Assembly (NCBI GenBank): GCA_002495535.1
Contig: DAFX01000050.1
Coordinates: forward strand, 21,067-27,068
Origin: Euryarchaeota archaeon UBA433
GTDB taxonomy: Archaea; Thermoplasmatota; Poseidoniia; Poseidoniales; Poseidoniaceae
DNA: 6,002 nucleotides
Reading direction: 5' to 3'
Shown: positions 1 to 6,002 of the stretch, one piece after another
Layout: every line of letters begins with the position of its first letter
How positions within the stretch are numbered: position 1 is the first letter of the stretch
Program-made: the position numbers and the translations under genes
Notes under the pieces: generated by a model
Seen by the model: the letters and a program-made list of their open reading frames with translations, nothing else
Databases searched by the model: none
Told to the model about the DNA's origin: nothing

Positions 1-22
1 AAACCGCTAATCTGCGACCCAT
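1..22 (-). CDS. Possible start of a further gene, cut by the window edge
   Basis: An ATG at 22-20 lies 19 nt after the stop of the surface-protein gene and opens a frame reading MGRRLAV before the window ends. The Arg-rich start followed by hydrophobic residues would suit a signal peptide or membrane protein, but seven codons are far too few to tell. No clear Shine-Dalgarno precedes it. Confidence 0.25.
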
Positions 23-41
23 TTTGAATCGCCGTTGCGTC

Positions 42-1172
42 TTACAAATCATCGAACAAATCGTCGAATTCATCCGCTTGTACTGGTTCGTCCAGATCCG
101 AAAAGAAGTCGTCAAGGTCATTGTTCAAACTAGCGGCTGGTGACATTTCCTCTTCAGGCACATCAAGAGGGGTTGGTATGTGCACCGCATTCGAGCCTAT
201 TGCTGGCTTGGAAGAACGCTTGGTTGCTTTTGCCAATACGACGAGCAACAGCAAGACAAGGATGACCCCGCCGCCAATCGCTCCGTATTGAAGCAACTGA
301 TCTTTGTCGACCTCCTCCAGATTGCCACCCAGTGAATTGGACTGGCCCGGTGCTGCTACGGCGAGTTGGACGGTGATTTCACTGGATGGAGCACTGGTAT
401 CAACACTGCTTTCTGCCTTGAAAAGAACTGGCAAGCGGATGTCGTCGGTCAGTTCAGAAGGCGAACGAACCGTCAAGGTGCGCAGGCTTGATGTTCCTTG
501 ATATGGGACGTCTTCGGAAATAAAGGTCCCACCTGGGAATGAGAACCCTGCAGCGACAAGGTCTGCTTCATTGGCAATGCTGACTCGAATGTTGTCGGCA
601 TCGTTGCCTTTGTTGGTGAATTGGAAGGTGAACTCCACTTCTTCGGAAGTTGAAAGTTCTCGTGTCGTTTTATCGGACATGAGCAGTTCCACCATGCCGT
701 ATGATTCGATGGAAAAGTCACCGAGGTACGACTGATTGACAACCCAGGGCCCTTCTGGTAGTTGGCCGTATGGAAGATTATTCCATGAGGTCACCTTTGC
801 TTCGATTTCAAACTCATGGGTGAGCGAAGCAGGCAATCGAGTTTGCCCGGCAAAAATGATGTTGAATGTTTCTTCATCGCCCGCAGCAAGCGTGAATTCG
901 TCTTCGCTGAGCGTCATTTCGACGTTGACCCCGTCCCACTCAATTTTGGTGACTTCGACCACTTCACTCGCCGAGGTCGGGTTGGTCACAGTGCATTGTA
1001 AAATTGCATCTTCGTAGAAATTCGGGTGCACATTCATCACGGGATCTGCGCCACAATCCAACTCGACTGCGGGCAATGGAGAGCCTTGAGCAGAGACGGA
1101 AGCTGAGAGGGCAGGAAGGACAAACAAGGCGACGACAATCATCGCAGTGATGCCCCTACCGAACCGTGCCAT
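42..1172 (-). CDS. Secreted, C-terminally membrane-anchored surface protein with acidic cytoplasmic tail
   Basis: A 376-residue protein from the ATG at 1172 to TAA (44-42). The N-terminus is a clear signal peptide: Arg3 and Arg6, a hydrophobic core at about 9-22, and a likely cleavage after Ala28 (SVSA-QG). The ectodomain has two beta-rich segments. Residues about 32-150 include Cys40 and Cys60, a possible disulfide pair, and 'VTNPT'. Residues about 155-272 include 'FTFQFTNKGNDADN', reminiscent of NEW3/CARDB-like cell-surface beta-sandwich domains. A Ser/Asn/Gly linker leads to one TM helix (about 297-314), then a basic KATKR stop-transfer and a roughly 60-residue acidic tail. The tail ends in two near-identical motifs, DDFFSDL (354-360) and DDLFDDL (370-376). 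No catalytic motif is visible. The inferred role is cell-envelope structure, binding or assembly. I see no strong Shine-Dalgarno ahead of the start. The layout matches the large surface protein at 3555-6002 without obvious sequence identity in the ectodomain. Confidence 0.9.
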   Translation of the reverse strand: MARFGRGITAMIVVALFVLPALSASVSAQGSPLPAVELDCGADPVMNVHPNFYEDAILQCTVTNPTSASEVVEVTKIEWDGVNVEMTLSEDEFTLAAGDEETFNIIFAGQTRLPASLTHEFEIEAKVTSWNNLPYGQLPEGPWVVNQSYLGDFSIESYGMVELLMSDKTTRELSTSEEVEFTFQFTNKGNDADNIRVSIANEADLVAAGFSFPGGTFISEDVPYQGTSSLRTLTVRSPSELTDDIRLPVLFKAESSVDTSAPSSEITVQLAVAAPGQSNSLGGNLEEVDKDQLLQYGAIGGGVILVLLLLVVLAKATKRSSKPAIGSNAVHIPTPLDVPEEEMSPAASLNNDLDDFFSDLDEPVQADEFDDLFDDL

Positions 1173-1250
1173 GAAGCATCGGTGACGGCGCTATCTCATC
1201 AATGTGATGGCGAAAAGTTCCTCAAAAGATTGGCTCTTTGCATTGGAATT
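1173..1250. other. 78-nt gap between hydrolase and surface-protein genes
   Basis: The gap should hold the end of the hydrolase transcript and/or the start signal of the next gene. On the minus strand there are two TTTT runs within 20 nt (about 1212-1227), which could act as a weak archaeal T-rich terminator. A 5-bp hairpin AAAGA-GCCAA-TCTTT (1239-1225) sits just before the first T run. No convincing TATA box or BRE was seen, so either read-through from upstream or a weak promoter is possible. Confidence 0.3.
1225..1239 (-). terminator. Weak hairpin and T-run, possible terminator after the hydrolase gene
   Basis: The minus strand reads AAAGA, a GCCAA loop, then TCTTTT, about 12 nt after the hydrolase stop, with a second TTTT a few bases later. 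The stem is AT-rich and only 5 bp long, so it may have no function. Archaeal termination relies mainly on T-rich tracts, and these are short. Confidence 0.2.
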
Positions 1251-2135
1251 TCACTCGGAAGCACCGTACAACAAGTCAGGCAGGTCTTGGTGAGCCTTCC
1301 ATAAGAAGGATTCATCAATCCCAGCCTCGAACAACTGCTGTGTTCGTTTTGGCACTGTCTTTGGACCAAGCACAGCACCTGGCCTGCGAACGTCATCCAT
1401 GTAATCAGTTTCGAGTAAAAACCCGTGCGTTGAAGATTCAGCAGTCGCCAACACTTCCTCAATGGCACCCTTTCCAATCAATACACTTGGAGTCAGCCCT
1501 TTGGTGATCGCCCCTGTGAGGGTGGGCGGAGCGTAATGGCGGACGAGGCGTTGCTTGTCCAGCCCGACTTTTTCAGCCATCGTGGCGAGATCGGAATACG
1601 TTGATTCCAATTCGCCTTCAACATGCAATTGGAGGCTTACTCCTTCGCGACGGGCCAAGGTCATGGTCTCTTCAAGCAGCACATTGGAAAGGTCCCACAC
1701 ACGTTCACTCACCGGCCAGTGAGGACGGCCGACTTCACCTACTGCATGCGCTTTACCTTCGTGGATAAGTTCCATTGCCGCATCGATGCTGTTGCGATAA
1801 TTTTCCATCGCACGCTCTGCTCCTCGTTCACCATCTTCTTCCAACCAGGCTTCAAATTGGTGGGCAAAAGCCGCAGGATGGGGGCCTAAAACCACGCGAA
1901 CACCAAGGCCGTGCTCGGCTCTTACTTCTTCAGCCATCGCTACTGTGTCCCTGTAGGTCTCTGAGTGACCTTTTCGCGTTGTTGGAGGTGATGAAAAATC
2001 CGGACAGTGGACCAAGATCAAATCGGTGCCGCCAACCCTTTTGAATTCACCAGCCGCTTGAAGAAACAGCCCATTGCGGTTGAGGTGGAAGTGATTGTCC
2101 ACAATTGGGCCTGTCCATTTTGACGCTTCAGCCAT
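1251..2135 (-). CDS. TatD-like TIM-barrel metal-dependent hydrolase (archaeal type, COG1099-like)
   Basis: A 294-residue protein from the ATG at 2135, which has a TGAGGT Shine-Dalgarno 6 nt upstream; an in-frame TTG two codons earlier is less likely. It belongs to the amidohydrolase-like TatD family, whose members use a two-metal centre to hydrolyse phosphodiester or related bonds. All expected ligands are visible in order: His15 and His17 (DNHFHL), the 'GPHP' strand (His86), Glu134 in 'GEVGRPH', His171 in 'QLHVE', His200 in 'RHYAPP', and Asp244 in 'ETDYMDD'. The downstream 'RRPGAVLGPKTVP' stretch is, as I recall, characteristic of the archaeal predicted hydrolases grouped as COG1099, and distinguishes it from bacterial TatD nucleases (usually about 260 residues). 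It is cytoplasmic, with no signal peptide. The substrate cannot be told from sequence; DNase activity is known for some TatD proteins but is not assured here. It lies 59 nt after the TBP-like gene on the same strand. Confidence 0.9.
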   Translation of the reverse strand: MAEASKWTGPIVDNHFHLNRNGLFLQAAGEFKRVGGTDLILVHCPDFSSPPTTRKGHSETYRDTVAMAEEVRAEHGLGVRVVLGPHPAAFAHQFEAWLEEDGERGAERAMENYRNSIDAAMELIHEGKAHAVGEVGRPHWPVSERVWDLSNVLLEETMTLARREGVSLQLHVEGELESTYSDLATMAEKVGLDKQRLVRHYAPPTLTGAITKGLTPSVLIGKGAIEEVLATAESSTHGFLLETDYMDDVRRPGAVLGPKTVPKRTQQLFEAGIDESFLWKAHQDLPDLLYGASE

Positions 2136-2141
2136 GCACAA

Positions 2142-2158
2142 ACCTCAGACCTGTGAGG
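2142..2158 (-). promoter_or_regulatory. Shine-Dalgarno of the hydrolase gene within a small hairpin
   Basis: On the minus strand CCTCA-CAGGTC-TGAGG forms a perfect 5-bp stem with a 6-nt loop (2158-2143). The 3' arm is the Shine-Dalgarno (TGAGGT, ending 6 nt before the ATG at 2135). The Shine-Dalgarno reading is reasonable. Hairpin masking of it is a possibility only, since a 5-bp stem can occur by chance. Confidence 0.4.
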
Positions 2159-2194
2159 GAGGCCTCGCCTTTCAACGCATGGGAGGAAAGGAAG

Positions 2195-2734
2195 TCAAAT
2201 GCGCTCAACAAGGAGTTTACGTTCTGTAAAACGACCTTTCCAAAATACAGCGGCCATAGCGACCATGTTGCGGTGTCGAGCGTCAGTGGCAACACAGCGA
2301 CCGTTTGGCCACATGTGCAGCGTAAGGTTGTGGCGCGTGTCATTCACGATTGTACAGCCTAGCCGCTCATCGAAATGAGCGTCGCCTGCTCCAAAATCGC
2401 CGACCACGTTTTCGACGAGCAGAGACTGGCCGAATTCAAAGGAAGCAACAACTGGACCAAGTTCCGTTTCCAAGCCGGCATCGTCCAAACCAAGACGCAG
2501 CATCAATTCCTTTGCGGCTGCGCGGGCGGCTTCCACCCTGTGAGTTCCATGGACAACAATTCGCCCCGCTTGATCAATCACGAGGGTCGCACGAGGCCGA
2601 TCGAGGACCTTGATGACAACACCGCCGGTCTGTTGGCCACCTAACTGGGCAACCACTGAAGCTTGGTCGACGGGCGTGGGAGGGACAAAACGTACGAGTT
2701 GATTTTCAATTCGAACTTCAATTGCGCCTGACAT
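2195..2734 (-). CDS. Divergent TATA-binding-protein-like (TBP fold) protein
   Basis: A 179-residue protein, close to the usual archaeal TBP length (about 180-200). TBP is a pseudo-symmetric saddle of two repeats that bends promoter DNA and recruits TFB. Repeat 1 fits residues about 6-84: 'VRIEN' matches the first strand, 'RPRATLVI' the 'EPKTATLIF' strand, 'GRIVVHG' the 'GKMVCTG' strand, and 'VEAARAAAKELMLRLG' the long convex-surface helix. Repeat 2 (about 104-175) is weaker: 'VENVVGDFG' resembles the TBP 'VQNIVASADLG' strand, 'NGRCVATDA' the GK-V-TGA strand, and a helix follows, but the segment that should carry the short helices is much reduced. By manual alignment the intercalating Phe positions of repeat 1 are Thr36 and Ile53. 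Each repeat appears to have one extra residue in the hairpin before the Gly-Lys/Arg turn. ATG (2734-2732) is the start, with a GAGGAGGAG site 5 nt upstream. It may be a specialised or non-canonical TBP paralogue, or a TBP-domain protein with another role, rather than the housekeeping factor. Confidence 0.68.
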   Translation of the reverse strand: MSGAIEVRIENQLVRFVPPTPVDQASVVAQLGGQQTGGVVIKVLDRPRATLVIDQAGRIVVHGTHRVEAARAAAKELMLRLGLDDAGLETELGPVVASFEFGQSLLVENVVGDFGAGDAHFDERLGCTIVNDTRHNLTLHMWPNGRCVATDARHRNMVAMAAVFWKGRFTERKLLVERI

Positions 2735-2736
2735 GT

Positions 2737-3558
2737 TTACTCCTCCTCTGTGTTGGCCGTACCAGTGGGGTTTGAAGTAATCTCCTCTGGTTCTGGAAGA
2801 GTTTCAAGTGCGGCCAAGACTGCATTCCTATGTGGAAGGAAGAGCGGTAAAAGCAAGACTGCATCCAAGCCGTGAATGGTTCTCAACTCTGCAAGAGCCC
2901 CACGAAGCCTCTCAGCATAACGAAGGTCCCGTGCGTCTGCTACCTTTTCCCCAACCAGCCACTGGTTGAGGTCCCACCACGTCGCAGCGAGGACCGCTGC
3001 TGAACCGTGATTTACCGAAACGCCCTTGGGAGGTTTTTGTGCATCAAAGATGTTCTTTTTCACTCGCTTTCGCCACTTTCCACCAAGTGAGATGAGGCCA
3101 AGCAATTTTTTCCAGTGTGAACCTGCCTTCGCTTCATTGGTCAGATGCTGGTTCCAACCTTCGTCGTCTGCTGTAGGTTCTATGAAATACACTGGACGTT
3201 CATGTCGTACAGCATTCCTATGCAAACGGCGAGGTTCAGGATCGGGGAAACTTCCAGACTTCACATCTTCAAGCAACGTGATCTCGTCAAGATAGATGGC
3301 AAAGGAACCGCCAGAAATCAAACCGTGAGCAAGATTCACCCCCGGGGATTCTGCTTCATCTATCTCCTCTTGCACCCACATATCAACGACGTCTGGGGCT
3401 TCGAGAATCGCAAGGCCATGCCATGCTTCACGTGGCCGCATCACTCTTGGATAAACCACCGTAGGCAGCACGCCGTGCAGCAGAATGGTGCCCCCATCTG
3501 GGTCAGTCCAAGCATGGTCGGACCAATCCAATCGCTCAGGCAAGCCATTCACACTCAC
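2737..3558 (-). CDS. Uncharacterised soluble protein, translationally coupled; possible remote TraB/PrgY relative
   Basis: A 273-residue protein that I do not recognise with confidence. The start is GTG (3558-3556), sharing four bases (GTGA) with the stop of the upstream surface-protein gene; a second GTG two codons later is an alternative. There is no signal peptide and no convincing TM helix. The segment at about 233-242 (VLLLPLFLP) is hydrophobic but too short and probably a buried strand. A basic patch (KWRKRVKK, 161-168) lies mid-protein, and the C-terminus ends in a low-complexity Thr/Glu tail. Three segments loosely follow the order seen in TraB/PrgY proteins: an N-terminal strand then 'APDVVDMWVQEEID' (54-67), a central 'RPVYFIEP' strand (121-128), and 'DARDLRYAERLR' (208-219) followed by a hydrophobic strand. 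The Gly-x-x-His motifs of that family are absent, so this is only a hypothesis. The next gene begins 2 nt downstream, so the two are co-transcribed. Confidence 0.85.
   Translation of the reverse strand: MSVNGLPERLDWSDHAWTDPDGGTILLHGVLPTVVYPRVMRPREAWHGLAILEAPDVVDMWVQEEIDEAESPGVNLAHGLISGGSFAIYLDEITLLEDVKSGSFPDPEPRRLHRNAVRHERPVYFIEPTADDEGWNQHLTNEAKAGSHWKKLLGLISLGGKWRKRVKKNIFDAQKPPKGVSVNHGSAAVLAATWWDLNQWLVGEKVADARDLRYAERLRGALAELRTIHGLDAVLLLPLFLPHRNAVLAALETLPEPEEITSNPTGTANTEEE
2740..2748 (-). promoter_or_regulatory. Strong Shine-Dalgarno for the TBP-like gene, inside the upstream gene
   Basis: On the minus strand GAGGAGGAG ends 5 nt before the ATG at 2734. It encodes the last three Glu codons of the upstream gene, so one sequence serves as both coding end and ribosome-binding site. 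This fixes the start of the TBP-like gene and supports its expression from the polycistronic message. Confidence 0.7.
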
Positions 3559-6002
3559 TGGTTTTTGACCCAGTCTTGAAGCGCTTCAACGCTCCAACCC
3601 TGGTCGAAGTAACCTTGGATCTCTTCTTGAGACCATTGAGGGAATTCAGCCATTGCGCTTGCCATTTCAGGAGACACATTTGCCGCTGGTGCAGGTGTTG
3701 ACTGACCTGGTAGTTCTGCGTAGGCCTTTGTTGGCATATCATCCATGTCATCGTCGTCATCGAACATATCGCCGCCTTCGTCTCGGCGGACGAGAACAAA
3801 CACGACAACACCGAGAATGAGGACGATGGTGACCAACACGATGAGCAGCAAAATCACGGTTCCGCCATCGTTCGATTCGCTCTGAACTTTGACGTTGAAC
3901 TGCTGGCCTTCAGACGAGCCGTTGAACAACAGTTGGTTTGTCGTTTCATCTGAGATGAGGTAATACATACCGGTTGTAGCTTGGGTGAATTGAGTCAATT
4001 CCACAGTGACCCACTTCTTTGCAAGAATGTCGATTTCGCCTGTCTCGATGGTTGCTTCCAACACAGGAACGCCCCCAGCGGTCACCGATCGCACAACGAG
4101 TGTTGTACTGCCAGCCATCGTACCGTTATTTTTCACTTCGATTTGAAGTTCCATTTGTTCACCAACTTCAGGCGAAGATGGCGTCAGAATGATGTTTTCG
4201 ACAGTGAAACTAGGTTCCTCGTGGATGAAACGGTAATTGGAACGGTGTTCCTCTGAACTCGAAAAGATTGCGGCTATACCACCATCTTCGGTAGGTCCGC
4301 CGCCAAAGATGACGCCTGCACCTGCTGAATCCTTTGCATCGATCCACATCACCAATTCTACGTTGTTGATTTGCTCTTCTTCAGGCTCGAATTGATTGTC
4401 CTGAAGAGGCCACAAGTCGATGCATGTTGCGGATGCTGCATAGGATCCACCAAGTGGTGACAAGGTGAGTTCTGCAGTCATTGGTTCATCTTCAAAGCCT
4501 GCTTCGGACAAGAAGGTCCTGAAGACTGGCCAGACGATGTTGTTGCTTGAATCGGAGTAGAAACTCCACGCTACGTGGACATCGCCTTGGAACAAGGCTT
4601 CTCGTTCTTTGAGAACGACTTCAACATCAACACAGTGGTAGGTCGAGGTTGGCATGTCGCCGCTGATGACATCACCAGTTGCACCGCGCTTTGCCGTCCA
4701 CGAATCCGTATTGACTTCAGGCGGGTTGCCGTCGACCTTGATGTTGAAGGTAGAGCAACCGTAGGAACTGGAACCAGCACAGACAGCAGGTGTGCTGTCG
4801 ATTGCACCGTCTGGCAACCCAATTTCTTCTGGGCCACATGAAGTTGCATCATCAAGCGCAGTTGTTGGATCATCGAACGGACACAAACGGAATGAATACT
4901 GGTAGTCGTTAGCCACTGGAGCGGCCGTGAGGTTGATTTCAAAGACACCACCGGTGAAGGTGTGGTAGGTGACTTCACCAGGGAAAGGAACGTAGCCTTT
5001 CGCACCATTTGCCACTGCATCTTGACGGGTGATTTCCAAAGTGAGTGGAATCTCCGGCGTGATGAACACGTTGTTGTTGATACCGTCGAGGTATGCGTAT
5101 TGTCCGCTGAACGAGATGGTGTCGCCCGGGTAGACATAGCCCTTGCGAACGTCTTCAGTTTGTGGCACTGAAACGTCTTGGAACTGTGGAGTCACCATGA
5201 TATCGTTCAATTCATCGGTTCGGAAATCCAATTGTATTCCATCGCTGTAATACCAATCTTGGATGTGACGTCCAGGTGCTGGCAACATTCTGTAGCGAGG
5301 GTTGTCGAGATCTTGCATGTAGAGAACTGGGTTGTTGAGTGCTGTTGTAGCGCCTAGAACACCCCAATCGATGCGGATTGGTAGGTCGAGCGTGAAGTCT
5401 GCTTCAAACGGATCGATCAGTGCCCCGCCGTCCATTCGGAGCATGCGTGGGCCGTCAGAAATATCGCTCTCTTCGAGGATGGTGATCCAAGGTGAATCGG
5501 TCCAAGCCGTTTCGTTTCGAGGGAAATAGTAGACGTTCATATCGTCGCGGTCATCTGCGAGGTCAATGTGGAAGTAATCCACATCACGCCATCCGTTGTC
5601 ATCGTTTGCTTCAACGATCAATGAGTATTGGTTTCCAGCGTACATAGTTTGGTTCCACTTTCCGTCGTACTGCGGCTGATTGGAATTCAAGAAACGGCCG
5701 TCCCGTGAATCATCAACAAAGAAGTTTCGAATCACAGGGGACTTGGAATTCATCGAGACGTAGGTGAAGTGATCGTTCTCGAAGCCAGGTGCACCGCCAT
5801 CGATAGGGTTGCCAGCTAGGTCGAATCCTTCAATCCAGACCGAAACCTTGCCAACTGGATCAGCGCCAATGTTTGCCATATCGCTGAAACTGCCTGTGTA
5901 ATTTGCAAACGGTGCTTCGCCATCGTTCGTCACTGTGACGGTGATGTATTCAGAGGCGTTTGCATGCCCGTCTCCATTCGTGTCGTGATCGTTTTCGACC
6001 CA
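3555..6002 (-). CDS. Large membrane-anchored surface protein with Ig-like/CARDB-type domains, N-terminus outside window
   Basis: The reading frame stays open from the stop (TGA, 3557-3555) to the window edge, giving 815 visible residues. The GTG at 5933 is only an internal Val codon, because codons upstream of it continue the same beta-rich style, so the true start lies beyond 6002. Residue numbers count from the edge. Residues 5-18 hold an Asp/Asn/Gly calcium-loop-like motif. Residues 20-600 are beta-rich with many Asp, Asn and Gly, including a 'DLAGN' motif typical of Ig-like domains and six Cys (374, 389, 408, 416, 457, 527) that could form disulfides. Residues about 598-706 resemble a CARDB-type domain (PEVGE, then VKNNGT). 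A single TM helix spans about 715-738 and is followed by RR, an Asp-rich stretch (741-756), a Pro/Ala linker and a Trp-rich helical C-terminus (about 788-815). I infer that the ectodomain is outside the cell, with adhesion, polymer binding or structural roles possible. No catalytic motif was seen. It overlaps the next gene by 4 nt. Confidence 0.9.
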   Translation of the reverse strand, partial: WVENDHDTNGDGHANASEYITVTVTNDGEAPFANYTGSFSDMANIGADPVGKVSVWIEGFDLAGNPIDGGAPGFENDHFTYVSMNSKSPVIRNFFVDDSRDGRFLNSNQPQYDGKWNQTMYAGNQYSLIVEANDDNGWRDVDYFHIDLADDRDDMNVYYFPRNETAWTDSPWITILEESDISDGPRMLRMDGGALIDPFEADFTLDLPIRIDWGVLGATTALNNPVLYMQDLDNPRYRMLPAPGRHIQDWYYSDGIQLDFRTDELNDIMVTPQFQDVSVPQTEDVRKGYVYPGDTISFSGQYAYLDGINNNVFITPEIPLTLEITRQDAVANGAKGYVPFPGEVTYHTFTGGVFEINLTAAPVANDYQYSFRLCPFDDPTTALDDATSCGPEEIGLPDGAIDSTPAVCAGSSSYGCSTFNIKVDGNPPEVNTDSWTAKRGATGDVISGDMPTSTYHCVDVEVVLKEREALFQGDVHVAWSFYSDSSNNIVWPVFRTFLSEAGFEDEPMTAELTLSPLGGSYAASATCIDLWPLQDNQFEPEEEQINNVELVMWIDAKDSAGAGVIFGGGPTEDGGIAAIFSSSEEHRSNYRFIHEEPSFTVENIILTPSSPEVGEQMELQIEVKNNGTMAGSTTLVVRSVTAGGVPVLEATIETGEIDILAKKWVTVELTQFTQATTGMYYLISDETTNQLLFNGSSEGQQFNVKVQSESNDGGTVILLLIVLVTIVLILGVVVFVLVRRDEGGDMFDDDDDMDDMPTKAYAELPGQSTPAPAANVSPEMASAMAEFPQWSQEEIQGYFDQGWSVEALQDWVKNQ

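Noticed and set aside
1199..1507. Overlapping frames on both strands around the end of the hydrolase gene
   Set aside because: They overlap the conserved C-terminus of the hydrolase in other phases and show no domain, signal peptide or ribosome-binding site of their own.
2139..2141. TTG as the start of the hydrolase
   Set aside because: The ATG two codons downstream has a better Shine-Dalgarno distance and is a stronger start codon; the first metal-binding motif is kept either way.
2159..2194. Pyrimidine-rich stretch after the TBP-like gene as a terminator or promoter
   Set aside because: On the minus strand CTTCCTTTCCTCCC is pyrimidine-rich but lacks a run of T, and no TATA-like box follows, so neither call is supported.
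3145..3579. 144-residue plus-strand open frame
   Set aside because: It lies opposite the orphan gene, which has a coupled start and a ribosome-binding site at its end. The plus-strand product has no recognisable domain, and its composition looks like an antisense shadow.
4571..5137. 188-residue minus-strand open frame in another phase
   Set aside because: It is nested inside the large surface-protein gene in a different phase. Its product is Ser/Thr/Arg-rich with no domain, as expected of a frame-shifted reading of that gene.
5931..5933. GTG as the start of the large surface protein
   Set aside because: Codons upstream stay open to 6002 and encode a sensible continuation (calcium-loop-like motif, then EYITVTVTNDG). 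No signal peptide follows the GTG, although one is needed for a C-terminally anchored ectodomain.

Overview
The window looks like a piece of a marine planktonic archaeal genome, most plausibly Marine Group II (Candidatus Poseidoniales). This is an inference from gene content, not from a marker gene. The signs are two membrane-anchored surface proteins of signal peptide (or upstream N-terminus) - beta-sandwich ectodomain - one C-terminal TM helix - short acidic cytoplasmic tail layout, an archaeal-type TatD-like hydrolase, and a protein with the two-repeat layout of the archaeal/eukaryotic TATA-binding protein. Base composition is moderate, close to half G+C by eye. No rRNA, tRNA, CRISPR array, insertion sequence or long repeat was seen.

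Every convincing gene is on the minus strand, so transcription runs from position 6002 towards 1. In that order: (1) a large surface protein, cut off at its N-terminus by the window edge (6002-3555); (2) an unrecognised soluble protein whose GTG start overlaps the stop of the first by 4 nt (3558-2737); (3) a divergent TBP-fold protein starting 2 nt after that (2734-2195), with a strong GAGGAGGAG ribosome-binding site inside the end of the previous gene; (4) after 59 nt, a TatD-family TIM-barrel metal-dependent hydrolase (2135-1251); (5) after 78 nt, a smaller signal-peptide/TM-anchored surface protein (1172-42); (6) 19 nt later, possibly the first codons of a further gene running off the window.

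Genes 1-3 are so tightly packed that they almost certainly form one transcript. Genes 4 and 5 follow on the same strand with short gaps and may be co-transcribed or have their own weak promoters. I saw no clear archaeal TATA/BRE promoter in either gap. The functional link between the surface proteins, the TBP-like protein and the hydrolase is not evident from sequence. The two surface proteins bracket the soluble genes and share a layout, including an acidic tail with an aromatic-Asp motif.

The most unusual items are the TBP-like protein, in which the DNA-intercalating phenylalanine positions are not phenylalanine and the second repeat is shortened, and the orphan protein translationally coupled to it, which has a faint resemblance to the TraB/PrgY family.
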